A DNA stretch of 64,000 nucleotides, taken from positions 124,001 to 188,000 of the forward strand of contig NZ_QXJP01000002.1 of assembly GCF_004115085.1 (NCBI RefSeq), written 5' to 3'. The stretch's first letter is position 1; the number at the start of each line of letters is the position of its first letter. Positions 7,572 to 14,986 of the stretch are shown here, piece after piece. This DNA is from Longirhabdus pacifica. Its GTDB lineage: Bacteria; Bacillota; Bacilli; Paenibacillales; DSM-105158. Under the pieces are notes generated by a model. That model was not told the origin of the DNA, made no database searches, and saw only the letters and a program-made list of their open reading frames with translations. Both the position numbers and the translations under genes were made by a program.

Positions 7572-8590
7572 TGAGAAACTTACTAAAAGAAGTGGGACGA
7601 GGAAAAAGAGGAGCCAAAGATTTAAGTTATGAACAGGCCACTACTGCAGCACAGCTCATTATCGATCATGAGGCAACTCCAGCACAAATTGGAGCTTTTC
7701 TCGTTGCAGAAAGAATTAAGATGCAAACAGTGGAAGAACTACAAGCATTTATACATACTTATCGTCGTTACACCACTTCATTTGAAATGGAGAACAGTTT
7801 TGACTGTGCGGGTCCTTATGATGGACGTAAAACATCTTTTTTCGCCACCCTTCCTACCGCTTTTGTGCTTGCTGCCAATGATGTTCCCGTCACGTTGCAT
7901 GCTAGTCCAACGATGCCACCTAAGTGGGGGATTACGTTGTATGATGTCATGCAAGAATTAAACATTGTTTTAGACAAGCAAAAGTTAATGCAGAGTGCGA
8001 AAGAGACAGGTTTTTTATTTGTCCCTACAGAAGAATGGTGTCCTCCTCTTCAAGACATTCGTAACATTAGAACAGAGTTAGGGCTAAGAACGTTATACAA
8101 TACGATCGAAAAGTTTATGTTGGTGTCAAAACCTGATTACATGGCTGCAGGTGTGTTTCACGGCACCATATTTGAGAGAGTAGCTTATTTAATGAGTCAA
8201 AATGGGATAAAAAAAGGATTGGTTACACAGGGGATGGAAGGCTCGGAAGATGTAAACATTGAAAAGCCTACAAGAGCTGTCCTCGTAGACAACCAACAAC
8301 ACGATATTATCATTATCGATCCAGCAACGTACGGATTACAAATGGAAGTACCCGCTTATGAATGGAGTGCGGCATTACAAGCAGAAAAGACGCTACATGT
8401 TTTGCAAGGAAAAGCGGATCTAGCATTTCATCACATGGTCATACTGAATAGCGGCATTCGACTTTGGATCGCGGACAAAGCAAACTCTATTGAACAAGGT
8501 ATTTATATGGCGAAACAAACGCTAGAATCAGGTGAAGCTTGGACATCGTTTCAATCTTGGCAACAAAAAACAACGATGCAACCACTGTAA
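7568..8590 (+). CDS. TrpD2/YbiB-like glycosyltransferase-fold protein
   Basis: A 340-residue protein of the anthranilate phosphoribosyltransferase superfamily, recognisable from the N-terminal helical domain (LSYEQATTAAQLIIDHEATP, then AQIGAFLVAERIK) and the glycosyltransferase-family-3 core. The PRPP loop GTGGDG of true TrpD is CAGPYDGR here, and the KHGNRS element is HASPTMPPKWG. It is therefore unlikely to make phosphoribosylanthranilate and resembles the TrpD2/YbiB group, whose E. coli member is reported to bind nucleic acids. The start codon overlaps the ANTAR gene stop (ATGA), indicating translational coupling. The pairing with an RNA-binding antiterminator suggests a regulatory role, but that is inference. 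Confidence 0.65.
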   Translation: MMRNLLKEVGRGKRGAKDLSYEQATTAAQLIIDHEATPAQIGAFLVAERIKMQTVEELQAFIHTYRRYTTSFEMENSFDCAGPYDGRKTSFFATLPTAFVLAANDVPVTLHASPTMPPKWGITLYDVMQELNIVLDKQKLMQSAKETGFLFVPTEEWCPPLQDIRNIRTELGLRTLYNTIEKFMLVSKPDYMAAGVFHGTIFERVAYLMSQNGIKKGLVTQGMEGSEDVNIEKPTRAVLVDNQQHDIIIIDPATYGLQMEVPAYEWSAALQAEKTLHVLQGKADLAFHHMVILNSGIRLWIADKANSIEQGIYMAKQTLESGEAWTSFQSWQQKTTMQPL

Positions 8591-8642
8591 GACCTTTCAA
8601 AAACAAAGAGCAAAAGGATAACTTAAAAGAGAAGGAAATATT

Positions 8643-8691
8643 TGGACTGCACCCCAATTGTTAGACACGACTCAATTGGAGGTGTTGTTTT
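8643..8691 (+). repeat. possible IS3-family end remnant acting as terminator
   Basis: The segment beginning TGGACTGCACCCCAATTG and continuing TTAGACAC ... CAATTGGAGGTG resembles the terminal inverted repeat and orfA leader of IS150-group IS3 elements. The CACCCCAATTG / CAATTGGAGGTG arms also form a hairpin followed by TTGTTTTTT, so it can work as a plus-strand terminator between the convergent TrpD2-like gene and mobB. No transposase and no second end are present. Confidence 0.35.
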
Positions 8692-9267
8692 TTATGCTTC
8701 TTGTAGCCAATTTTCAAGCCAATGTAGCATCTCGTGCTCATGGTGACGTACAAAAACAGGGACACTTTTTCCTTTCCCATTATTCTCTTTGCTTTCACTT
8801 TCTTCTTGTTTCTTTTGCTGTTCTAGAATATCCTGTCGCACCATTTCATTCATAGCAACAATGCATTGTATGTCTTGTACTTGCTGGAGAGTAACGTAAT
8901 CTTGCACATCCCTTACCATCAATATTTTAGGGTAGCATTTTAATTTGTATCCTTCTATGATAACCATATCGAATGAGCCAAGTTGGTGGATGACAGCAAG
9001 CATGTTTTCCATGCTAAGTTCACTGTGTTGTTTCATATTCAAAGCAAAAGTGGTAGGAGATTGCATGATCGTTCCTACTGCTCCAGCAGATGCATGACGT
9101 TCACTGTCTTTACCTTTTGTGTCTAAATCAAATTCATCTTTATGATGCTTGACTGTAAAAATTTTCATATTGTGCGTAAGCGTGAGATATGTAATGATTT
9201 TCTCTACTAATGTTGTTTTCCCACTATTTTTAAACCCTATGACTTGGATGATTTTCATATGATCCAC
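8692..9267 (-). CDS. mobB: molybdopterin-guanine dinucleotide biosynthesis adaptor MobB
   Basis: A 191-residue P-loop protein with Walker A GFKNSGKTT at residues ~11-19 and the MobB features VKHHKDEFDLDTKGKDSERH and VIIEGYK. MobB is a GTP-binding helper of MobA in forming bis-MGD, the cofactor required by both molybdoenzymes in this window. The frame starts at a GTG at 9267 with GGGGGAAC upstream; an ATG at 9258 is an alternative. It is the last gene of the long respiratory operon, 20 bp after moeA. A low-complexity E/Q/K-rich insert lies in the C-terminal third. Confidence 0.9.
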   Translation of the reverse strand: MDHMKIIQVIGFKNSGKTTLVEKIITYLTLTHNMKIFTVKHHKDEFDLDTKGKDSERHASAGAVGTIMQSPTTFALNMKQHSELSMENMLAVIHQLGSFDMVIIEGYKLKCYPKILMVRDVQDYVTLQQVQDIQCIVAMNEMVRQDILEQQKKQEESESKENNGKGKSVPVFVRHHEHEMLHWLENWLQEA

Positions 9268-9287
9268 CGTTCCCCCTGCTCCAATTG

Positions 9288-10526
9288 TTATGTCAACGCT
9301 ATATAATTCAACTTATCCCCTGCTAGTAGAGTAGGGCTCCCCCGCTCCACAACTAATAACGCATTTGCCTCTAGTAAAGAAGATAAACTCCCTGATTTAT
9401 CTAGTCCGATGGTTTGAATCATACATGTAGCATCAGCAATATATGTTTTTGCACGAATAAATCTCGTAAATGGATGTTTCTGAACGATATCATGAGACAA
9501 TATAGCAGATTGTAATGCAAGCTCTGCCTGTTGCTTTATACCATAACAAGCCATAATGAGCGGTTGAACAAACAGTTCGAAGCCAACGTAACAAGCGGAA
9601 GGGTTACCGGATAAGGCAAAAATATATTTGCATCCTTTTTTCGCTGCGGTGGTCACACTTCCTGGTCGCATCGCAACTTTATCAAATAAACATGTGTACT
9701 CTAAATCATTTAGTATAGCTGGAATATAGTCACGATCACCGATAGAGGCACCGCCTGTCGTAATTAATATATCTACTTCTTCTATCGCATTCGCAATACG
9801 ATGATACGTTTCCTCTCTATCATCTTGTACCACAGGGAATAGAACAGGCTCTGCTCCTACTCTTTGTATTTGACCCATTAACATATACGCATTACTATTA
9901 CGAATCATGCCGTGCTGCAAAGGGGCTTCGATAGGCAACAATTCACTGCCACTACATAAGATGCCGACTTTCGGCTTTCGATATACTGTAACTTGATCGT
10001 AACCAAATGTCGCACAAATCGCCATCATCCCTGCATCTATTTTTTTCCCTTTCTCTATGAGAAGACTCCCTGATTGTATATCTTCTCCTGCATAAGAAAT
10101 GTTCGTTCCCATTTTAATTTTACGTTTCACTTGCATGGTAGGCTTTCCATCTTGTAGTGAACACGTCACGAGTTCAAGCGGAATGACAGCATTGGCTCCA
10201 TCTGGTATAGCAGCCCCTGTCATCACTCTCATACTGTGCCCCCGCTTTAGCGTTCTCTTCATCGTATCTCCAGCATATATGATGTCCACCTCTGGTAAAT
10301 AGACTGGGTTTTTATCATTTGCTGCATCCGTATCCTCTGCTACAATAGCATATCCATCATACGGAGAACGATGGAATGAAGGTACATCGTGTGTTGCAAC
10401 TATAGGTTGCGCTACGTAACGCCCTATTGCATCTTTTAATGACATACGTTCTTTTAAGCCAGATTGCACATCTTCTAATATCATTTTTCTTGCTGTCGTT
10501 ACTTCTACTGTATGTCTATGTCTCAT
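9288..10526 (-). CDS. moeA: molybdopterin molybdenumtransferase MoeA
   Basis: A 412-residue MoeA, which inserts molybdenum into adenylylated molybdopterin. Visible motifs are PSFHRSPYDGYAI (residues ~48-60), GILCSGSEL, ITTGGASIGDRDYI and ALSGNPSACYVGFE, in the family order and at the usual length. The ATG at 10526 has GGAG upstream with 8-base spacing and lies 11 bp inside the end of mobA, so translation is probably coupled. It belongs to the cofactor segment mobA-moeA-mobB at the distal end of the nitrate-respiration operon. Confidence 0.95.
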   Translation of the reverse strand: MRHRHTVEVTTARKMILEDVQSGLKERMSLKDAIGRYVAQPIVATHDVPSFHRSPYDGYAIVAEDTDAANDKNPVYLPEVDIIYAGDTMKRTLKRGHSMRVMTGAAIPDGANAVIPLELVTCSLQDGKPTMQVKRKIKMGTNISYAGEDIQSGSLLIEKGKKIDAGMMAICATFGYDQVTVYRKPKVGILCSGSELLPIEAPLQHGMIRNSNAYMLMGQIQRVGAEPVLFPVVQDDREETYHRIANAIEEVDILITTGGASIGDRDYIPAILNDLEYTCLFDKVAMRPGSVTTAAKKGCKYIFALSGNPSACYVGFELFVQPLIMACYGIKQQAELALQSAILSHDIVQKHPFTRFIRAKTYIADATCMIQTIGLDKSGSLSSLLEANALLVVERGSPTLLAGDKLNYIALT

Positions 10527-11187
10527 GCGTTGTACTCCTTCTGCTACCCTTTACATGTGATAATGCCTGCCATGTATGAAACTGTTCCATTGTATTCGTA
10601 TTTATAAATATATGCTTATCGTCAGACCAGTTTTTCCATATTTGCTCCTCTATGGTCAACAACTTTACTTTCTCTAGTAAAGCATACATGCTATATTGAT
10701 TGTCCACCATACCACGTTCTACATAAGGCATTATAGATGGATGATACACTGCACATAACGGTTGTAGACGCTGTTGATCGACTGGGACAAAGGCATGATA
10801 GTCCGCTCTACCTTTTGCCACTATGTCTGCTACATAGGCTTTAAAAGATTGATGGAATGTCGCATGTAATTGAGGCATATCACAAGCAACGACATAATAC
10901 AAATCACTAGCATAGGCGCTAATCCCACTGCTTATGCCTGCTAAAGGACCTTTGCCACGCCATTTTCTATCATCCACCATGACGTGTACATGAGCATCAT
11001 GTTCAAATAAAGCATGAATGGAGCGATATTCCTTAGCATTCGTACAGATGACCACACGCTCACATAGATGTTGCATTTCATTTACTATATGTTCAATCAT
11101 CGTCATTTGACCAAGCGGCAACAAGGCTTTCGATCTTCCCATACGCTTGCTCTGTCCCCCTGCTAATAAAATGGTCGTCCATTTCAT
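10516..11187 (-). CDS. mobA: molybdenum cofactor guanylyltransferase MobA
   Basis: A 223-residue nucleotidyltransferase that attaches GMP to molybdenum-molybdopterin. The signature LLAGGQSKRMGRSKALLPLG is at residues ~7-26, followed by VVACDMPQL with the metal-binding Asp. The ATG at 11187 is preferred over the GTG at 11190 because AGGGGG is 7 bases upstream of the ATG. It follows the histidine kinase gene by 25 bp and overlaps moeA by 11 bp. Confidence 0.92.
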   Translation of the reverse strand: MKWTTILLAGGQSKRMGRSKALLPLGQMTMIEHIVNEMQHLCERVVICTNAKEYRSIHALFEHDAHVHVMVDDRKWRGKGPLAGISSGISAYASDLYYVVACDMPQLHATFHQSFKAYVADIVAKGRADYHAFVPVDQQRLQPLCAVYHPSIMPYVERGMVDNQYSMYALLEKVKLLTIEEQIWKNWSDDKHIFINTNTMEQFHTWQALSHVKGSRRSTTHET

Positions 11188-11212
11188 CACGCTTCCCCCT
11201 ATCTTTTTAGCT

Positions 11213-12316
11213 CTATCGTTTATCGTCTACGTTCATATATTTATCTTGTTTTTCGCTAACCTTCGGAATGGATAAATAAATTTTAGTTCCTTCACCCGGT
11301 TCGGTATCGATCTTTAAATTTCCACCAATGGCTTTCGTCCTCTCCTGCATACTAAAAATACCTACCCCTTTAGCATGATGGTCAAAAATAAAGCCGACCC
11401 CACTATCTTCTATACGTGCAGTAATATTGTCTCGACATTCTAAAATAGCTACGCTTACTTCTTCTACATCTGCATACTTACTTACATTCGTTAACGCTTC
11501 TTGAACGATACGGAACATTGCCGTCTCCACTTGCTTATCTAATCTGGATTTCAATGAACACTCAAAATGAACATCGATACCAAAATACTTTGAATAATTT
11601 TGTATGTAAGAACGAATTGCTGGCACCACGCCTAAATCATCCAGAACAGAAGGTCTCATCTCTCTAGCCATATTTCTTACATCTTCCATCACATGATTGA
11701 GACTGAGGCGAATTTGACTTAATCCTTCATGCTGTATGTCTTGATGAAGACGATCCACTTGGATGAGGAGGGAGAAGAGACTCTGTCCAATCGTATCGTG
11801 TAGATCACGGGAAATGCGTTTTCTTTCTCCTTCCTGCACATTCATGACTCTCGTCATCATCTGTCTTAATTCTTCCTCCATCTGCTTTCTTTTTGTCACT
11901 TCATGACGGATAGATAAATATTGATATGGAACTTTATGTTCATCGAGAAAAGGGACAATGGTCGTATCCACCCAGTAATATTCACCATCTTTTTTTCTGT
12001 TTTTCAACTCCCCTTTCCATACTTCTCCTGAGGTAATCGTATCCCATAAATGCTTCATAAACGCTTTCGTATGGTAACCTGAGTTTACAATGCGATGCGT
12101 GCTTCCTATCAGTTCTTCTCTACTATATTGAGAAATTTCACAAAAATTGTTATTCACATAATGTATTGTTCCCTCTTTATCTGTCATAGCAACAATAGAA
12201 GATTCATCTAAAGCAAATTGCATATCCTTCCACTGTTTCAGCAATCGCGCTTTATCTTTCGTTGTACCATCAGATGGGAGTAGCGCACCGTACTGATCTA
12301 CTTGCTGACTACTCAT
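11213..12316 (-). CDS. PAS-domain sensor histidine kinase (NarX/NreB-type, HPK7)
   Basis: A 367-residue soluble kinase with no membrane segments. Residues ~30-150 form a PAS-PAC module (SSIVAMTDKEGTIHYVNNNF, then WVDTTIVPFLDE). A HisKA_3 domain follows with the phospho-acceptor His in ISRDLHDTIGQ (~178) and a HATPase_c domain at the C-terminus (GVGIFSMQERTKAIGG). It lacks the four-Cys [4Fe-4S] motif of staphylococcal NreB, since the PAS domain contains a single Cys, so oxygen sensing by an iron-sulfur cluster is not supported. It overlaps its response regulator gene by 8 bp. Its place in the nitrate operon and the NreA-like GAF gene upstream suggest nitrate control. Confidence 0.85.
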   Translation of the reverse strand: MSSQQVDQYGALLPSDGTTKDKARLLKQWKDMQFALDESSIVAMTDKEGTIHYVNNNFCEISQYSREELIGSTHRIVNSGYHTKAFMKHLWDTITSGEVWKGELKNRKKDGEYYWVDTTIVPFLDEHKVPYQYLSIRHEVTKRKQMEEELRQMMTRVMNVQEGERKRISRDLHDTIGQSLFSLLIQVDRLHQDIQHEGLSQIRLSLNHVMEDVRNMAREMRPSVLDDLGVVPAIRSYIQNYSKYFGIDVHFECSLKSRLDKQVETAMFRIVQEALTNVSKYADVEEVSVAILECRDNITARIEDSGVGFIFDHHAKGVGIFSMQERTKAIGGNLKIDTEPGEGTKIYLSIPKVSEKQDKYMNVDDKR

Positions 12317-12962
12317 ATTGAAGCAATCCTTTCTTTACGGCGTACTTCACTAGCTCTGGACGCGTCTTCATATTTAACTTCTCCATTAACTTCCCTTTGT
12401 GTGACTCTACTGTCTTCACACTAAGGTTTAGCATTTGCGCGATTTCTTTATTGGCGTATCCTTTCGCCACACAAGACAATACTTCTTTTTCTCGAATAGA
12501 CAGTTTCTCATACGTATCGATGTTTTCTCCACGCTTGAATTGGTCTATATATTGCTCCATTAACCGTTTCGTTGCCGTCGGGTACAGATATGCTTTATCC
12601 GCAGCCACACATTCTATCGCATTCAACAGTTCTTCATGTGGAGCATTTTTCAATATAAAGCCTGAGGCTCCAGCATGAATGCTGCGAAATAAATATTCAT
12701 CATCATCATTCATCGTCAAAATTAAAATCGCTGTGTGAGGTAAACACTTTTTCAGTTCAGATGTTGCTGGTAACCCATCTAATCCATTCGGCATACTTAA
12801 ATCCATTAAAACAACATCTGGTTCCAGATCAAGTGCTTTTTGTATCCCTTCTTTTCCTTCTGCCGCTTCGCCAACGACTTCTAAATGATCTTTATCATTT
12901 AACAACATCGTCAGTCCTGTTCTCACCATAGCATGATCGTCTACAATTAATATTTTAATCAT
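12309..12962 (-). CDS. NarL/NreC-type response regulator
   Basis: A 217-residue response regulator. The receiver has the acidic pair DDHAM and phospho-acceptor DVVLMDLSMP (Asp ~54). A C-terminal LuxR-type helix-turn-helix reads LSIREKEVLSCVAKGYANKE. The ATG overlaps the preceding stop codon (ATGA), and the partner kinase gene overlaps its 3' end by 8 bp. By family and context it is expected to activate nitrate-respiration genes. A candidate target is the palindrome pair upstream of the narK-like gene at 20099-20134. Confidence 0.9.
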   Translation of the reverse strand: MIKILIVDDHAMVRTGLTMLLNDKDHLEVVGEAAEGKEGIQKALDLEPDVVLMDLSMPNGLDGLPATSELKKCLPHTAILILTMNDDDEYLFRSIHAGASGFILKNAPHEELLNAIECVAADKAYLYPTATKRLMEQYIDQFKRGENIDTYEKLSIREKEVLSCVAKGYANKEIAQMLNLSVKTVESHKGKLMEKLNMKTRPELVKYAVKKGLLQYE

Positions 12963-13583
12963 AGGTTTGCATCTCCCTGTCTATTGTGCACTGTGTTCGT
13001 ATTCTCATCTCTCAGATCAACACCTTGTTTAAGAAGATACATGATTTCAGCATCTATATCTTTCGCTTGTATCATATGATTATAGCATGTAAATTTAGCT
13101 GACACTGGGATGCCGATAAAATTTTTGTCAGCAAAATAGACTCGAATATGTGTACCGTCTGGGCAATAGGCAACATCATTCACGATAATATTTACCACAG
13201 GCGACGGTGTACTTTCCCCTGTAAGTAGCTGTACACTGATTTTCTTATGCTTCCATGCATTTAAAATGGATAATGGACTATGCATAGCGACCACAACACT
13301 TGTTTTTTTGTGCGTAAAAGGAAAGTCTATACCCATAAATACAGTTAAATATGCCGTTATCCATCTTTTGCTCCATATATGCGATATATTGCTCTTCGTT
13401 AGCCCATTCGCCAATACCTCTGCCATCTACCGTAATGATATGAAGACCCTCTTCTTCTTTCCCTTCCACTAGCCATGTAAATTTATCAGAGAAAAGTTGA
13501 AACAATTCATGCTCCACTCTACCTTGGAATGTATCATCCACTTTATTTATAAAGCACAGTTGTACTAAAATATCATACCCCAT
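12959..13583 (-). pseudogene. frameshifted gene of unknown function in the nitrate operon
   Basis: Two overlapping minus-strand frames appear to be one gene broken by a single-base shift. The 5' part starts at 13583 (MGYDILVQLCF, with GAAGGTG upstream) and stops at 13278. The 3' part, in the +1 frame, is open through 12959 and carries protein-like sequence to DANL. The 3' part has no convincing start of its own. A run of seven T on the plus strand (13303-13309) lies in the shared zone; six would restore a ~207-residue protein. The stop of the 3' frame overlaps the response regulator ATG, so coupling is preserved. I do not recognise the family. It could be an assembly factor of the neighbouring reductase, but nothing seen proves it. 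Confidence 0.6.
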
Positions 13584-13584
13584 A

Positions 13585-13770
13585 CTACACCTTCTTTTCA
13601 CGTTGATAGATGATCACTGCAGCAGGAAATAAAACAAGATTTAATATAGCAAAAATGATCGTTGCATCATAATTTTGATAGTAAAATGCATGGATAGCTT
13701 TTTGTGTGAAAAAAATATTTAATAGTAAAACGAAGCAAAGGCATAGAACCCCATAATAACTACGTTTCAT
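13585..13770 (-). CDS. small two-helix membrane protein
   Basis: A 61-residue protein with two predicted membrane segments (residues ~7-22 and ~38-55) and a charged C-terminal tail QREKKV. Its start lies 11 bp inside the end of the Rieske gene, and the next start is immediately downstream. I do not recognise the family. Its fixed place inside the reductase operon suggests a small accessory subunit or assembly protein of the membrane complex. Confidence 0.6.
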   Translation of the reverse strand: MKRSYYGVLCLCFVLLLNIFFTQKAIHAFYYQNYDATIIFAILNLVLFPAAVIIYQREKKV

Positions 13771-14326
13771 ATCGCTTCACTCCCGTCGCATAAACAGTAC
13801 CTTGCTTCACTGTAAGTGTAATCTGAGGCAGCGGTCTTTGTGGTGGTCCAGCGGTAGGTTGACCTGTTGTCACATCGAAAAATCCATGATGGCATGGACA
13901 GACCAACTTCTCTTTGCCTTTATCCCAAAACACAGGACATAAAAGGTGCGTACATGCATTTTGATAAGCGACCACATCTTGTTCTCCTGTTCGTATGAGT
14001 AATGCAGTATGATGCTCTGATGGATAAGTAAATTGAACTGCTTCTCCTACCTTTACATCATCAAGCTTTACAATTTCCTTCTCAGCATATTGCTTTTCCC
14101 CATCCCTTGATAGTTCACGCATAGCAAGAGCTCCCCAAGGTAAAGTAGAAACAGCAAATACACCAGCAGCTCCTACTAACGTTTTCATAAAACCACGGCG
14201 ATCTAGTTTACGCTCTTGGAGCTGTTTAATATTATGAGTAAAATTATCTTCTGCAAATGGCACCGTATTATTTTTATTTATCGTTTTATTTTCGTTTGTT
14301 TTGTCTTTATGATGGTCATGTTCCAT
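13760..14326 (-). CDS. Tat-targeted Rieske [2Fe-2S] protein
   Basis: A 188-residue Rieske protein. The N-terminal ~40 residues are hydrophilic and His/Lys/Asn-rich, followed by a twin-arginine motif DRRGFMKTLVGAAG and a hydrophobic stretch to ~70. This fits a Tat-exported, membrane-anchored protein facing the outside. The cluster motif is CTHLLC ... CPCHHG (residues ~131-155). Such proteins are the iron-sulfur subunit of cytochrome bc complexes, but no cytochrome b/c1 genes are nearby. Instead the gene sits in a molybdoenzyme operon, 93 bp after the ferredoxin gene. Haloarchaeal nar operons also contain a Rieske gene, so an electron-transfer role in the reductase is the likeliest reading. Confidence 0.85.
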   Translation of the reverse strand: MEHDHHKDKTNENKTINKNNTVPFAEDNFTHNIKQLQERKLDRRGFMKTLVGAAGVFAVSTLPWGALAMRELSRDGEKQYAEKEIVKLDDVKVGEAVQFTYPSEHHTALLIRTGEQDVVAYQNACTHLLCPVFWDKGKEKLVCPCHHGFFDVTTGQPTAGPPQRPLPQITLTVKQGTVYATGVKRYET

Positions 14327-14419
14327 TCTTATCCCCCCATGTTGATAGTATAGTGATGAAGAAATAATGAGATATAAGTTTACGCCTCCGTTGCCAGTCC
14401 CAAGGTATTATTTGATGTG

Positions 14420-14986
14420 TTAAAAAAGTTTTTGCTTTTTCTGCAAAATACCTGGCAAGCTAATATGAACATTCGTCTCATTTTCAAGATAATGATCTGA
14501 ACTAGCAATCCACTTTCCATTGTCCAACACGTTCTGTTCTTTCTTCATCGCTAACTGCTCTTTCGTCAACCATTGCAACGTATTAGTGGGACAAACGCTC
14601 GCACACATTGGTGGAATATCGTGCTGTGTTCGTTCAATACAAAGATCACATTTATACATTAAATTTTGTTCAACATCAAATTTAGGTATGCCGTACGGAC
14701 AAGCAATGGTACAGTTTTGACAACCGATACATTTTTCTACTCGTGCTGACAACACGGCACCCGTCTCATGTATTTGAATGGCTTGTGCAGGACAGCTGCG
14801 TGCACACGCAGGGTTGACACAATGCAAGCACATGAGCGGCATCGTTTGTGTATCTACTAATGGATTCACATCCACTACGTAGTTACGATATTTTTCATCA
14901 TGACCTCCGCACTGCGTACATGCAGCTAGACAGGAACGACAGCCGATACAGTTATCTAACTCTAAGTACAACACACTTTTGGTCAT
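14420..14986 (-). CDS. 4Fe-4S ferredoxin electron-transfer subunit (DmsB/HycB type)
   Basis: A 188-residue cytoplasmic protein with 16 cysteines in four [4Fe-4S] patterns, including CIGCRSCLAAC, CLHCVNPACARSC, CIGCQNCTIAC and CDLC ... CASVCP. This is the layout of the FeS subunit that wires a molybdoenzyme to a membrane quinol-oxidising subunit. The ATG at 14986 overlaps the molybdoenzyme stop (ATGA) and has a strong GGAGGG upstream, so translation is coupled; a longer frame to 15013 would overlap further and is not needed. Confidence 0.92.
   Translation of the reverse strand: MTKSVLYLELDNCIGCRSCLAACTQCGGHDEKYRNYVVDVNPLVDTQTMPLMCLHCVNPACARSCPAQAIQIHETGAVLSARVEKCIGCQNCTIACPYGIPKFDVEQNLMYKCDLCIERTQHDIPPMCASVCPTNTLQWLTKEQLAMKKEQNVLDNGKWIASSDHYLENETNVHISLPGILQKKQKLF

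Noticed and set aside
13295-13312. Programmed -1 frameshift at A AAA AAC in the broken gene
   Set aside because: The heptamer is present in the right phase, but a -1 shift leads into the wrong frame; the downstream coding frame is +1, so a one-base insertion explains it better.
13266-13472. Plus-strand open frame across the frameshifted gene
   Set aside because: It has no ribosome binding site and is antisense to a dense minus-strand operon; the minus-strand frames have better coding character.
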